A stretch of DNA of 64,000 nt from CAZSSM01 sp964609385 (GCA_964609385.1 CAZSSM010000025.1:14885-78884); one strand, 5' to 3'; positions 39,257-48,694 are shown, counted from the first letter of the stretch. The notes: generated by a model from the sequence alone, not told the origin. Program-made: numbers and translations.

Positions 39257-39844
39257 ATGAGCCGCGCCTATCGGATCCGGATCCGCGAGTCGGCCCAGCA
39301 CACCATCCGGGCTGAGGACCACGTCGCCACCACCCTGGAACTGCTTGACGTCCTGCCTCGACCGACGATGGCCCAACTCTTGGCGAAGCATCTCCAAGAT
39401 CAAGGGTTTGAACCGGTCGATGGCCAGCCCGGAGTGGTCCGTCGAAGCGATCCGGAGTCGGGGATCGCGGTGACCGTCAACACCGAGTCCGGCCAGGTCG
39501 AGGTCCGCGCCGAGTCGAACGAGGAGGTCGAGCTGAGCGTTGAGAGGACCGGCTACGGCGACGACGACTGGGGTCAGGACGGCCGCAAGAAACTCGACGA
39601 CGAGACCCGGGCCAAGGCCCGTCAGGACCTGGACGAGGAGGCCAAGCGGCGGACCGGCGTGGCCCAGAAAAAGGTGACCGACCGGCTCGAGGCCGCCTTG
39701 GGCGACATCCGCGCTGAGCTAGACCGCGTCGTCAACCGGACCACCGCCGAAGCGCTCAAGGCCAAGGCCGCTCAGCTCGGCGAGATCAAACGCGTTGAGG
39801 AAGACACCGAGGCCGGCTCGGTCACCATCGTCCTGGAAGTTTGA
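39257..39844 (+). CDS. Unknown 195-residue protein, first gene of the FtsH-like cluster
   Basis: A soluble, charged protein. It opens 'RAYRIRIRESAQHTIRAEDH', then 'LELLDVLPRPTMAQLLAKHL' and a beta hairpin region ('GIAVTVNTESGQVEVRAES'). A long helical segment (~100-170, charged, probably coiled coil) is followed by the closing strand 'GSVTIVLEV'. There are no catalytic motifs. I remember this opening from proteins next to FtsH-type ternary systems in planctomycetes and myxobacteria, where they are treated as adaptor domains of unknown function; this cannot be checked here. It resembles DUF1257/Ycf35 in size and neighbours but not convincingly in sequence. The protease gene starts 150 bases downstream on the same strand. 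Confidence 0.65.
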   Translation: MSRAYRIRIRESAQHTIRAEDHVATTLELLDVLPRPTMAQLLAKHLQDQGFEPVDGQPGVVRRSDPESGIAVTVNTESGQVEVRAESNEEVELSVERTGYGDDDWGQDGRKKLDDETRAKARQDLDEEAKRRTGVAQKKVTDRLEAALGDIRAELDRVVNRTTAEALKAKAAQLGEIKRVEEDTEAGSVTIVLEV

Positions 39845-39994
39845 TTCTTTGATTTGAAGAGCTGATGATCGATCCCGGGCGGCAACCGACCTAACTGGTC
39901 CCCATCACTTGAGTTCGAGCCCGATCGCCGGATGCAATGGGTCGGCACGACCCGTTTGAAAACGCCCCAACCCCGCAGGTTGCGATATCCACCC

Positions 39995-42178
39995 ATGGCT
40001 GTGACCGTCGACGAATCGGAGTTGCCCGAGGAGCTGGAAGCGCCTCAGGCGGTCGAGATCGCCTATGCCGAAACGCTGGCCGAGGTGACAGCACGGCTGG
40101 TCCGCGGTCTGCCGGTCCTGCTGGAATGCGACAAGGAACTGTCGGCCTACGCCTACGCCAACATCCGGGGCCGGCTCCGGCCATTCAACCAGCAGTGCCT
40201 CTATCTAGACGGACGTCCACGCGGCGAGGAAGCCTCACAGGGCCAACCCCTCGGCGGGATCGTCGCGACGATGCTCAACCAGCTCCGCGATGCGGTGCGC
40301 GGCGTCGTCGAGCGCCGGGTCGTCGTCTTGCCGCACCTGGACCTCCTGACGACCAGCCAGGGCGGCCTGACCAGCGAGGCGCGCGAGGTTATCCCGCTGC
40401 TCTATGAGAACCCCGAGCTGGTCTGGCTCGGCTTCAAGGACCCGTCCTTCCCGCTGCCCAAGGTAATCGAGAACCTGTTCCCGCACCGCGACGAGCTGCT
40501 AGGGATCCCCCGCGACCGGCTTCGCCACCTGGTCACCCGTCGCGAAGCGCGCAAGTTCGGCAAACCGTTCAACCCCTGGGCACTCTACAAATATGTCTCG
40601 GGCCTCAATGCGGTCCGGCTCCGCAAGCTGCTCTCGACCGTTGAAGGCGAGGACTACCCGTCCGATCCCAAGCCGGTCTACCGCCAGCTCCGACAGGCCA
40701 CGCTGACCGGTACCCTGGAACTGCCCGAGGTCGACCTCACAAAGGACATCGGCGGCTACGCCAAGGTCAAGGAGCGGCTCCAGGTCGAGATCCTCGATGT
40801 GCTCAAGAAGAAGGACGAGGTGACCGACGCGTCAGAGGTCCGTCGACTGGAGGAGCTGATCCCGCGCGGGATGATCTTCTGGGGCCCGCCGGGCACCGGT
40901 AAGACGCTCTTCGCCAAGGCGATGGCCTCGGCCCTAGGCGCGGCGATCACCGTCGTCAGCGGTCCGGAGCTGAAGTCCAAATGGGTCGGCGAAAGCGAGG
41001 AGAACCTCCGGCTGATCTTCCGAAACGCCCGCCAGTCGGCCCCGGCGATCATCGTCTTCGACGAACTGGATAGCTTCGCCACAGCGCGTGGCACCTACAC
41101 CGGCAGCGGCGTGGAACACTCGATGGTCAACCAACTCCTGACCGAGATGGACGGCTTCCATCGTGAGGAGATGGTCTTCATCATCGGCACGACCAACTTC
41201 GCCGAGTCGCTCGACCCAGCCCTCCTACGACCGGGTCGGTTCGAGTTCCAACTGCACATCCCTTATCCCGAAGAGGAAGACCGCCGTGAGATCCTGGGCA
41301 TCTACGACCGATTGATGGGCCTGAAGATGAACCAGGAGGCGCTCGACCACGCCGTCCGGAGGACCGGCGGCTATGTCGACGGGGCCGGCCCCGGCGCACG
41401 GCACAGCGGCGACCACCTCAATGCGCTCTGTCGCGCCCTGGCCCGGATCCGACTCCGCGATGCCCTGGACGGCCCAACGACCTCCGAATTGGTCGAGCGC
41501 GCCCTGACCGAGTGGATCGAGCTGCCCAACCTCACGCCCGAGGAGGAACAGACCGTCGCCACGCACGAGGCTGGCCATGCCGTCTGCTCGATGCACTGCG
41601 AACACTCTGCCCCGATCGAGCGGATCTCGATCCGGGGCGACGCCGCCGGCGCCTTGGGCTTCGTCATGCACGCTGACCCGGCGCACCGCTATGTGATCAC
41701 CCGCGCCCGGTTGGAAGATGACCTCTGCGTGCTCATGGGCGGTCGCGTTGCCGAAGAATTGCTGATGCAGGATGTCTCCATCGGCGCGGCCGAGGACCTC
41801 CGACGCGCCACCGGCATCGCCCGCGCTCTGGTTGAGGAGTTCGGCCTCGGCGGCCAGGAGATCGGGCCGGTCCGCTACCTCTCCGACGACCCCCGCAACC
41901 ACGATCGACGGCGGATCTCCGAGGCTCAGTTGGAAACGCTCGACCGCAACGTCCAGGAGATCCTCCGACAAGCCCACCGGCGCTGCACCGAGATGCTCCA
42001 GGACCACATCGACGAGGTCCGTGCGCTCCGCAACCTGCTCCTGGAACGCAAGGTGCTCGACGCCAAGACCCTCAACGCCATGGCCGATGAGGCGACCAAG
42101 CCGACCAAGAGCCACGACGATTCGGAATTAGGCCCCGCCAACGGCCAGCCGGACAAATCGACCGCCGGCACCGCCTGA
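39995..42178 (+). CDS. Soluble FtsH-like AAA+ protease (AAA+ ATPase plus M41 peptidase)
   Basis: A 727-residue protein. The first ~260 residues are not the membrane-anchored N-terminus of normal FtsH. They read as a degenerate ATPase-like domain ('RGLPVLLECDKELSAYAYAN', 'VVVLPHLDLLTTSQ'), and no membrane segment is found. The AAA+ module has Walker A 'GPPGTGKT' (297-304), Walker B 'IIVFDELDS' and the arginine-finger region 'DPALLRPGRFEFQLHIP'. The C-terminal zinc peptidase has 'HEAGH' (524-528) and a later aspartate in 'GAAEDLRRATG', the third zinc ligand of M41. Both ATPase and protease should therefore be active. ATG 39995 is chosen because an upstream frame from 39932 adds only implausible residues. 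It is the probable engine of the gene cluster and may degrade a toxin, effector or regulator. Confidence 0.85.
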   Translation: MAVTVDESELPEELEAPQAVEIAYAETLAEVTARLVRGLPVLLECDKELSAYAYANIRGRLRPFNQQCLYLDGRPRGEEASQGQPLGGIVATMLNQLRDAVRGVVERRVVVLPHLDLLTTSQGGLTSEAREVIPLLYENPELVWLGFKDPSFPLPKVIENLFPHRDELLGIPRDRLRHLVTRREARKFGKPFNPWALYKYVSGLNAVRLRKLLSTVEGEDYPSDPKPVYRQLRQATLTGTLELPEVDLTKDIGGYAKVKERLQVEILDVLKKKDEVTDASEVRRLEELIPRGMIFWGPPGTGKTLFAKAMASALGAAITVVSGPELKSKWVGESEENLRLIFRNARQSAPAIIVFDELDSFATARGTYTGSGVEHSMVNQLLTEMDGFHREEMVFIIGTTNFAESLDPALLRPGRFEFQLHIPYPEEEDRREILGIYDRLMGLKMNQEALDHAVRRTGGYVDGAGPGARHSGDHLNALCRALARIRLRDALDGPTTSELVERALTEWIELPNLTPEEEQTVATHEAGHAVCSMHCEHSAPIERISIRGDAAGALGFVMHADPAHRYVITRARLEDDLCVLMGGRVAEELLMQDVSIGAAEDLRRATGIARALVEEFGLGGQEIGPVRYLSDDPRNHDRRRISEAQLETLDRNVQEILRQAHRRCTEMLQDHIDEVRALRNLLLERKVLDAKTLNAMADEATKPTKSHDDSELGPANGQPDKSTAGTA

Positions 42179-42279
42179 GTCCGCAACCAAGGTGCCCCCG
42201 GATTACAGCCGACACAACAAAGCACGCGAAACGCCCAGACGTCCCCAACCGAATCCTCCACGAGGTTCGAGGACCCTCC

Positions 42280-42561
42280 ATGGCCGAGATGACGATCCAA
42301 CTCCGGACCGACCCGGAGACCGGCAAGAAGGACATCATCGTCGAGTTGCACAGCGACGACGACGCCCTGCCGCACGAGCACGAGCAACAACACCGTGCGC
42401 TGGTCCAGAAGCTCATCGAAGGCGGGGTTGTCGACGCCGAAGAGGTCGGCAAGATCGTCGTCGATCGTGGTCAGAGCACCGCCCAGCCCGACCCGCAATC
42501 CGGCCAATCGACCCAGGACCAGCCCCAGGCCCAAGCTCAAGCTCAAGCCGAGGGGCATTGA
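42280..42561 (+). CDS. Small 93-residue protein of the FtsH-like cluster
   Basis: The first ~65 residues look folded: 'EMTIQLRTDPETGKKDIIVE', 'LHSDDDALPHEHEQQHRALV', 'QKLIEGGVVDAEEVGKIVVD'. A low-complexity tail of glutamine and alanine follows (AQAQAQAQ). The 'DPETGKK-IIVE' opening loosely recalls DUF2997 proteins, which in other bacteria are encoded next to AAA+ genes, but the match is weak. There is no membrane segment or metal site apart from scattered histidines. It lies 101 bases after the protease and 119 before the large protein, all on one strand. It could be an adaptor, tag carrier or inhibitor. Confidence 0.65.
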   Translation: MAEMTIQLRTDPETGKKDIIVELHSDDDALPHEHEQQHRALVQKLIEGGVVDAEEVGKIVVDRGQSTAQPDPQSGQSTQDQPQAQAQAQAEGH

Positions 42562-42680
42562 GCATTCTCCCAGAACGACTGTGACGGAGAGCGACCGAAC
42601 GTCCCGCTCCCAGTCCGCCGCACGACCTCCGTCCCTCCCGAAGTCCTTCGACCCCGCGTTGAGACGAGGCGTTCCCGCCG

Positions 42681-45600
42681 ATGCTGCACTTCCCCGACCA
42701 GGAGACCCTGCACCTCGTGCTGGCCTCGGGGACGATCCCCGAGCGGATCGCCTCGACACCGGTGGAGGCGAGCTTCCCGCCCGGCGGCGCGATCCGGATC
42801 CGCCCCAGCAAGACGATCAGCAAGTCGCTCCGCGAGAGCCTCGCCCCGTTCGGCGTCCGCTCGGTGCGCGGTTCGAACCGGTTCGAGGTCCAGGCCCGAT
42901 GTTGGGCCGAACTGCTCTCACTGAGCCGGACTGTTGAGGCCGAGCAAGTCGAGCGGTCCACGCCGGTCGTCTTCGATTTGCCCACAGCGCGGATGCCCGA
43001 GATGGTTGGCGAGATCCTCCGATTGGGTAACGATCGACAGGCTCTCCGCTGGTATCAACCTCCGCCTTTGGAAGCCGAATCGGGATCCATCGACATCGTT
43101 GAGGGTCACGAGGACGGCGACGAGATCCCTCACGATTCGACCGCAAACGGCCCGGCCGACGCCACAACAACGGCCCGCGCCTCGCGAGTTCTGCTCCGCG
43201 TGATCGGGCCGCCGTATTACGCCTTGCTCCGCGCGCTGGACCCCGAACTCGACCCGGCCGATGGGCCCATCCGCGCTTACGTCGAGCGCGCCCCGCGTCT
43301 CCTGGTCCAACTGGGCTATCAGCACCCCTTGACCTCGATGCTCCACGTGCCGGAGGGCCAGGTCGCCTTGCTGTCGGCCCCTCGGCAGTGGACCTTGATC
43401 CAGGAAGACCGGTTCCGCGATGTCTACAGCGTGCTCGATCTGAGCGTGCCCGGCGACGCGTCGACGACCTGGCGCGCCACCGAACCGGACCAACGGCTCC
43501 AGGTCCCGCTCGGCCTGGCCCGCTCCAGCAGCAACGAGCCGGCCGAACTTTGGGTCCTCCGAGGACCCCGCGCCATCGAGCAGCTTGACGCGTTGGTCCG
43601 CGACGGCGACGACCAGCTCATCAACCGGTTCGCCTTCGCCGTCGCCTCCGAGGGTCAGAGCCACAGTTCGATCGGAGACCTCGAGGCCAAAGCGACTGGG
43701 GTTAACGGGTCGGCCTCGACCGACACCAGCACCGACGACGCGACGCGGATCATCCTGCGAGTCCGCCCCTCCAAACAGGCCCCGCCGGCCTTGGTCCTCG
43801 ATGGCTTGGCCTGTCGGCCTTATCTACGCTTGCCCAACCTGTTCCTACCCATCGGCACCCGAATCCATCCGCCACTGCGCCGCGATGCCGTAGCCAAGCT
43901 GTTGGCCGCCGAGCCAGACCTGATCACCTGGCTGGTGCCCGAGGACGAGGGTGACGACCCGAGGCGTGGCCCGACCCAGAACGGTCGGACCGCCGTGACC
44001 CGACTGAGCCGACCGTTCCGTCCCGAACGTTTGGCCGACTCGGCCTTCCAACCCTTGGAGCGCTGGGTCGACTACATCATCGAGCGCGATGCGGCCCCAT
44101 TGACAGCCTGGTTGGGCGCCTCGTCGTTCGCCTTCGACGCGTACATTTGCCCGGACGACCAGGACTCCGATGGCCCCGCGCCCCGCGAGCCGGTCCGACC
44201 TCGACGGACCAAGGGCCAGGAGACGCGTGATGCCTCGGCGACGACCGATCAGGCCGAACCTCCCAGCGGCCCGGCCGAGGTAGAAAAGACCAACGCCGAC
44301 GACGGGAACACCCCCACACCATTCGACGCGACGCCCCAAGATCGTCGGGACGAGCAGCGTCAGTTGGACCAGCTCGAGGCCGAATTCCTGGCCTCGGACA
44401 CGCCGGCCGACGATCCGAGCCGCCAGACGCTCTGGTCACGGATGGCCTGGCTCAACGCACGGCTGGGCCGATCCGGAGACGCCAGCATCTGCTACGCCCA
44501 TAGTCTTTGGGAGGAGGGCGGGCCGGCCGACCCGGGTTCCGATCCGGTCCATTCGTCGGAATCACGAGGCCGGTTGGGCGCCTGGCGCGACTTCGAAGCA
44601 CACACCGCCACGTTCACCCTCGACGAATCGGGCCTGGACGAACTGCTGCCGATGATCGATCCGGGCTCCAACACGCTCCGTGCTTTGGCCGCCGAGTTGG
44701 CCTGTGCCGCCGCCTCGACCAAGCCTCCGGCCTGGCTGATCGCGCGTCGAGGTCGAATCCAGGAGTTCCTGAGCCGGCACGAGGCGCGCTTGCCGACCCG
44801 CGCCGGCTGGTTCGCCTGGTTGGGCCTGTCAAGGCTGGCCGACGACGCCTTGATGCTGGCCCAGGCCCGCGATCGGTTCCTGGAACGGTTGCACGGCGAG
44901 GGGCTCAGCTCCGAGCGCGACCTGCCCGGCTTCCTTCGCTTCGGCGCCGAGGCCTCCGGCGAACGGCTCCGGACGGTCCGCGACCAGATGATGACGCTCC
45001 GCGACCGGGCCCGAACTTGGGTCCGCTCCAGCCTGGAGTCGATGCGGACCAACCGAAGCACCGGGACCTCGTCGTCCAAGGCCGCGCCGATCGGCCCCTA
45101 CACGCTCGACCTGGCCGAACTCAGCTTCGCTTACGGCCTGACCCGCCTGGGCGATCACGACCACGCCCAGGCGATGGCCCAAGAGGCCCTGACCGGACTC
45201 CGCAAGAAGCGCGGATCGACCAACACCGAGATCTCGATCTGGCTCGGCGAAGCCTACCTCTACCGGATCGAGCAGGCACGCACCGGACATCCGCTCGACG
45301 GCCCGCTGCCCGACGAGCTGATGAACCGCCACAAGAAGCTGGACAAGGACAAGATCAGCATTTACAAGCTCGATAAGCTCCGCAACGCCTCGCAGATCCT
45401 CGAGCCGCACGAACGGATCGAGCCCTATCGCTTTTACCAGGGCGGTCCCCGCGACGACATCAGTCGCGAGCTTGTCCAGTTGGAAGACCTGCGCGACGCC
45501 GATGAGGTCCGGTCGCGGATCACCAAGCTGCTCCAAACGACCACCACCGGTCCTCGAGGGGTCCAACAGCGTGCCCAAGTCCTCAAAACCGCGCTGAATC

Positions 45601-46421
45601 TAGCCTTCCGGATGGGCGAGCGGTTCCTCGACCAATTCCAACTGCTCGATGAGGTCGAGGCCACCGTCGGCCAGCTCCGGAACGATGTGGTGGGCCAGTC
45701 GGCCCTGCTCGAACGGGCCCTGCATGTGGCCGCGCACTACGACCGTCGCGAGGTGGTCCGGGTCCTGACGGCCCGGTTCGAGGCCCTCTTGGCCGACCAG
45801 CCGAACCTTGCCCTGCTCGGCCAGCTCGAACCGGTGCTCAGTCACTGCCTCCGCGCCCTGCGCAAACTGGGTATGCACGACGATGTGGCGCGGCTCCTGG
45901 AACAGGTCACGACGCTGGTCAAGCACCTCGACGAGCAGGACGAGACCTCTTCCCCGACGTCGCGGTTGCCTCTGTCAAGGACCCAGTACTCGCCGCGGAC
46001 CCAACGCTTCAAGCTGATGCTCCACTTGGCAGCGGTCTGGTTCGATTTCGGTCAGGAATCGCGCGGCCAGGAGATCCTGGAAGCGACCTGGAACGAGCTG
46101 CTGCACGGCAAGCTGAAGCCGCTGGAGCTGATCTCCCTGACCTGCGACTATCTGGGCTGTCTGCGTCACGCCTCCGTCGAGGAGGCCTTGCGCCGGATCG
46201 GCCAGATCTTCGAGCAATTGCCCCAGATCAACGACACCCGGACCTCCATCGACTACTATGTGGTGGCCTACTTGGAAATCCTGGAGTCGATCGTGCTGAC
46301 CTTGGTCAGCGACGAGTTCACGCTCGACAAGGCTGGCCGGCGCTGGCTGGACGACGACGAGTATCTGGTCCGTCGCCGGATCCACCACGACGTTCGTGCC
46401 GCCCTGGCCGCGTCCGACTGA
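42681..46421 (+). CDS. Large 1246-residue scaffold/adaptor protein of the FtsH-like cluster
   Basis: A cytosolic protein with no signal peptide or membrane segment. Residues 1-110 include 'FPPGGAIRIRPSKTISKSLR'. Residues ~170-330 hold a distinctive block, 'RFRDVYSVLDLSVPGDAST' followed by 'WRATEPDQRLQVPLGLARS' and 'AELWVLRGPRAIEQLDALV'. About 370-500 contains 'LPNLFLPIGTRIHPPLRRD' and 'LERWVDYIIERDAAPL'. A polar linker (~500-570) follows. From ~580 to the end the protein is helical with TPR-like repeats. I recognise the middle blocks as typical of large proteins next to FtsH or MoxR-vWA ternary systems, but no biochemical role is known to me. No nuclease, protease or other effector motif was found. 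It lies 119 bases after the small gene and 200 before the first propeller gene. Confidence 0.7.
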   Translation: MLHFPDQETLHLVLASGTIPERIASTPVEASFPPGGAIRIRPSKTISKSLRESLAPFGVRSVRGSNRFEVQARCWAELLSLSRTVEAEQVERSTPVVFDLPTARMPEMVGEILRLGNDRQALRWYQPPPLEAESGSIDIVEGHEDGDEIPHDSTANGPADATTTARASRVLLRVIGPPYYALLRALDPELDPADGPIRAYVERAPRLLVQLGYQHPLTSMLHVPEGQVALLSAPRQWTLIQEDRFRDVYSVLDLSVPGDASTTWRATEPDQRLQVPLGLARSSSNEPAELWVLRGPRAIEQLDALVRDGDDQLINRFAFAVASEGQSHSSIGDLEAKATGVNGSASTDTSTDDATRIILRVRPSKQAPPALVLDGLACRPYLRLPNLFLPIGTRIHPPLRRDAVAKLLAAEPDLITWLVPEDEGDDPRRGPTQNGRTAVTRLSRPFRPERLADSAFQPLERWVDYIIERDAAPLTAWLGASSFAFDAYICPDDQDSDGPAPREPVRPRRTKGQETRDASATTDQAEPPSGPAEVEKTNADDGNTPTPFDATPQDRRDEQRQLDQLEAEFLASDTPADDPSRQTLWSRMAWLNARLGRSGDASICYAHSLWEEGGPADPGSDPVHSSESRGRLGAWRDFEAHTATFTLDESGLDELLPMIDPGSNTLRALAAELACAAASTKPPAWLIARRGRIQEFLSRHEARLPTRAGWFAWLGLSRLADDALMLAQARDRFLERLHGEGLSSERDLPGFLRFGAEASGERLRTVRDQMMTLRDRARTWVRSSLESMRTNRSTGTSSSKAAPIGPYTLDLAELSFAYGLTRLGDHDHAQAMAQEALTGLRKKRGSTNTEISIWLGEAYLYRIEQARTGHPLDGPLPDELMNRHKKLDKDKISIYKLDKLRNASQILEPHERIEPYRFYQGGPRDDISRELVQLEDLRDADEVRSRITKLLQTTTTGPRGVQQRAQVLKTALNLAFRMGERFLDQFQLLDEVEATVGQLRNDVVGQSALLERALHVAAHYDRREVVRVLTARFEALLADQPNLALLGQLEPVLSHCLRALRKLGMHDDVARLLEQVTTLVKHLDEQDETSSPTSRLPLSRTQYSPRTQRFKLMLHLAAVWFDFGQESRGQEILEATWNELLHGKLKPLELISLTCDYLGCLRHASVEEALRRIGQIFEQLPQINDTRTSIDYYVVAYLEILESIVLTLVSDEFTLDKAGRRWLDDDEYLVRRRIHHDVRAALAASD

Positions 46422-46593
46422 GCGGAGCGTCGACGATCCGCTCAGGAACACCGGATCGGGTCAGGCCGAGCCCGGCGGCGGATCCCCAAGTCGTGGCTCT
46501 CTTGAGGCCGGAGGCCTCCGTCCGGGTCTTCAATGGTCCGGCCCATGTCGGCGGAGCGTTTGGGATCCGCCGCATTCCTTGGCATGCCCTCCG

Positions 46594-46635
46594 ATGCGCG
46601 AACTGACATGCGCGAACTGACATGCGCGAACTGAG
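46594..46635 (+). repeat. Triplicated 14-bp start region of the first propeller gene
   Basis: The unit 'atgcgcgaactgac' occurs at 46594, 46608 and 46622, ending in the last copy with 'gag'. Each copy carries an ATG, but 14 is not a multiple of three, so only the third ATG opens the 340-codon gene. The first two ATGs each open nine-codon frames (eight residues) that stop almost at once. The units are identical, which indicates a recent slippage event. Confidence 0.85.
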
Positions 46636-47644
46636 CGGACATCACGGCGCGGTCCTCGGCCTCACCTTCCTCTGTCGGGGCCATGCCCTGGCCTCGCACG
46701 GGTCCGACGGCACGATCCGCCTCTGGGACACCCTGAGCGGCGAGACGCTGGCCGTGCTGCACCAGATCACCGCGCCGGGCCGAACCCAAGACCCGACAGC
46801 CAAGGTTCGCGCCCTGATCGGAGCGCCCGACGGCTCCAGCCTGGCCGCCCTCATTCACGACCGCCGCGTCGAACTGCGTGTTTGGACCGATCTGGACCGC
46901 GACCCGATCCACACGCTCGAACCGCGCATCTTTCAAACGTCCGCTCACGGCCTGGACCTCTGCCTCGATGCGCGCACGGCAATCACCTTTCAGGACCAGA
47001 ACCCACCCCAACTAGTCTGGTTCGACGCGTTGGACGAGGACGCCGCGGCCCGCCGAGACCTCCAAGGCGCCTGCCTGCTGCCGACGGCCAAGCCGGAGCG
47101 GTTGATCGTCGGACCCGACGGTCGTCGGCTGGCCGTCCGGATCCGGGGCACGACCCAGCCCGGCGCCGTTCACCTGCTCGAATTGACCTGGGACGACGGT
47201 CGGCTCCGGGCGATCGAACCGCTCGGTCAGGTCAAGCTGCCCACCGAGGAGGGCCGACGTGCCGTTCGCCAGTCCGAACGATTCCTCGGACCCGAGACCT
47301 TGTTGTTCCTGGACGACGGCTGGGCCAAACACTGGATCCTCGATGCGCAGCTCTGGCGGCTCGACCTGGGTGCGGTCGAGCCGGTCTGGCACCAGCAGGC
47401 CCGGTTGGACGGCCTGACCGGGCGGATCACCGCCGTCGACCTCGCGCCCGACGGATCGCTGCTGGCCCTGGGTACGCACGACGGCACGTTGCGGATGGCT
47501 CGGCTCCGGTCCGGGCCGCTCGATCCAGGGTATGATGTCGGGGTCGGCACCATCCACGCGATCCGGTTCGCCCCCGACGGCCTGACCCTGGCCGTCGCCG
47601 GCGAGGGCGGCTTGATCCTCCTCGACGTCGATCCCTTCTGCTGA
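46622..47644 (+). CDS. WD40-type beta-propeller protein (first of two)
   Basis: A 340-residue protein made of WD40-like blades. The first is 'LSGHHGAVLGLTFLCRGHAL' followed by 'ASHGSDGTIRLWDTLSG'. Late blades read 'RITAVDLAPDGSLLALGTHD' and 'IHAIRFAPDGLTLAVAGEGG'. The middle blades are degenerate. No signal peptide, so cytosolic. It probably scaffolds protein contacts. It follows the 1246-residue protein on the same strand, and a second propeller gene follows 78 bases later; together they probably form or recruit one complex. The start is fixed by the third copy of the 14-bp repeat, because the first two ATGs are out of frame. Confidence 0.85.
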   Translation: MRELSGHHGAVLGLTFLCRGHALASHGSDGTIRLWDTLSGETLAVLHQITAPGRTQDPTAKVRALIGAPDGSSLAALIHDRRVELRVWTDLDRDPIHTLEPRIFQTSAHGLDLCLDARTAITFQDQNPPQLVWFDALDEDAAARRDLQGACLLPTAKPERLIVGPDGRRLAVRIRGTTQPGAVHLLELTWDDGRLRAIEPLGQVKLPTEEGRRAVRQSERFLGPETLLFLDDGWAKHWILDAQLWRLDLGAVEPVWHQQARLDGLTGRITAVDLAPDGSLLALGTHDGTLRMARLRSGPLDPGYDVGVGTIHAIRFAPDGLTLAVAGEGGLILLDVDPFC

Positions 47645-47722
47645 GCGCTCCGATTCGCTGAGCGGCTCGGCGGATCCGAACATCGGCACCCCCCATGCGA
47701 CGATCAAGCGGGGCCCTCAATC

Positions 47723-48694
47723 ATGCGGATTCTCCAGGGTCACGGGGCCGAGATCACGGCCCTGAGCTATATGCCTGACGCATTGGGCCTGGCTACGGCC
47801 AGCCGCGACCAGTCGGCCGCGATCTGGGACCTGGCCAGTGGCCGACTGGCTCGGACCTTCTGGTCCTGGGGCCAGGACAACGTTCCGGTGGCCCTGGCCC
47901 TCAGCCCTGAAGGCGATCGGTTGATCATCGGTGACTCTCAAGGCCAACTGATCGTTTACGAACTTCGTGACGGTCGGACCGCCTGGCAAGCCGACCTCAA
48001 ACCGTCACGGATCCTCGACCTGACCTATCTCGGCGACGGCCGGTTGATCGTCGCGCTGGATGTGCACCCCGAACGCTCGGCCAATGTGATCCAGCTCTGG
48101 GAACCTCTGTCCGAAGGCGCTCCGCATGAGATCGCCCGACAGCTCGTGCTTGACTCGGATCTGGCCGGGATCTGCCGACTGGGCCCCTCGAGGCTGGCCA
48201 TCCGCTTCGAGGGACAGGAGACGGTCCTGATCTGGGACCCGAGCGTCCCGACACGCGCGGGGGTCCGGCTCGGCGAGTGGGACAACGGCTGCGTCCCCCT
48301 CCAGGCGACCGGTCCGGTCCGACGTCTGGCCGGATCGGCCGACGGTCGGACCTTAGCGGCGGTGGCCGAGGGGGTCACGCAGATCTGGGACGCCCATTCG
48401 TTCGACAAACTCGCCCACATCGGCGCCGGCCGGGTCACAACGCTCGCCTTGAGCCCCGATGGCTCGCGGCTCGCCCTCGGCGGACGGATCGGCCCGATCC
48501 AGATCCTCCGTCTCCAACCGGTCGCGCAGCAGACCCTTTTCGGGACGCGGATCACCGGGCTCCTCCACACCACCGAGGCCCGCCTCGAATCCGAGCTCGG
48601 GCCGGTCCACCACCTGGCCTTCGCCCCCGACGGCCTGACCCTGGCCGCCGCCCACCGCGATCGGATCGTCCTCTGGGACGTCGACCTCGATTAA
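47723..48694 (+). CDS. WD40-type beta-propeller protein (second of two)
   Basis: A 323-residue protein built of WD40-like blades: 'LQGHGAEITALSYMPDALGL' then 'ATASRDQSAAIWDLASGR', 'VALALSPEGDRLIIGDSQGQ' and 'RVTTLALSPDGSRLALGGR', closing with 'HLAFAPDGLTLAAAHRDR' and 'IVLWDVDLD'. The blades are better preserved than in the first propeller gene. No signal peptide or catalytic site. Its closing 'DGLTLA' blade echoes that of the upstream propeller, so the two probably arose by duplication. Its TAA lies inside a TTAA that also ends the convergent gene at 48691. Confidence 0.85.
   Translation: MRILQGHGAEITALSYMPDALGLATASRDQSAAIWDLASGRLARTFWSWGQDNVPVALALSPEGDRLIIGDSQGQLIVYELRDGRTAWQADLKPSRILDLTYLGDGRLIVALDVHPERSANVIQLWEPLSEGAPHEIARQLVLDSDLAGICRLGPSRLAIRFEGQETVLIWDPSVPTRAGVRLGEWDNGCVPLQATGPVRRLAGSADGRTLAAVAEGVTQIWDAHSFDKLAHIGAGRVTTLALSPDGSRLALGGRIGPIQILRLQPVAQQTLFGTRITGLLHTTEARLESELGPVHHLAFAPDGLTLAAAHRDRIVLWDVDLD

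Noticed and set aside
39257..39844. DUF1257/Ycf35 assignment for the 195-residue protein
   Set aside because: Gene order beside an AAA+ gene fits, but the sequence does not show the usual Ycf35 opening, so I left the function open.
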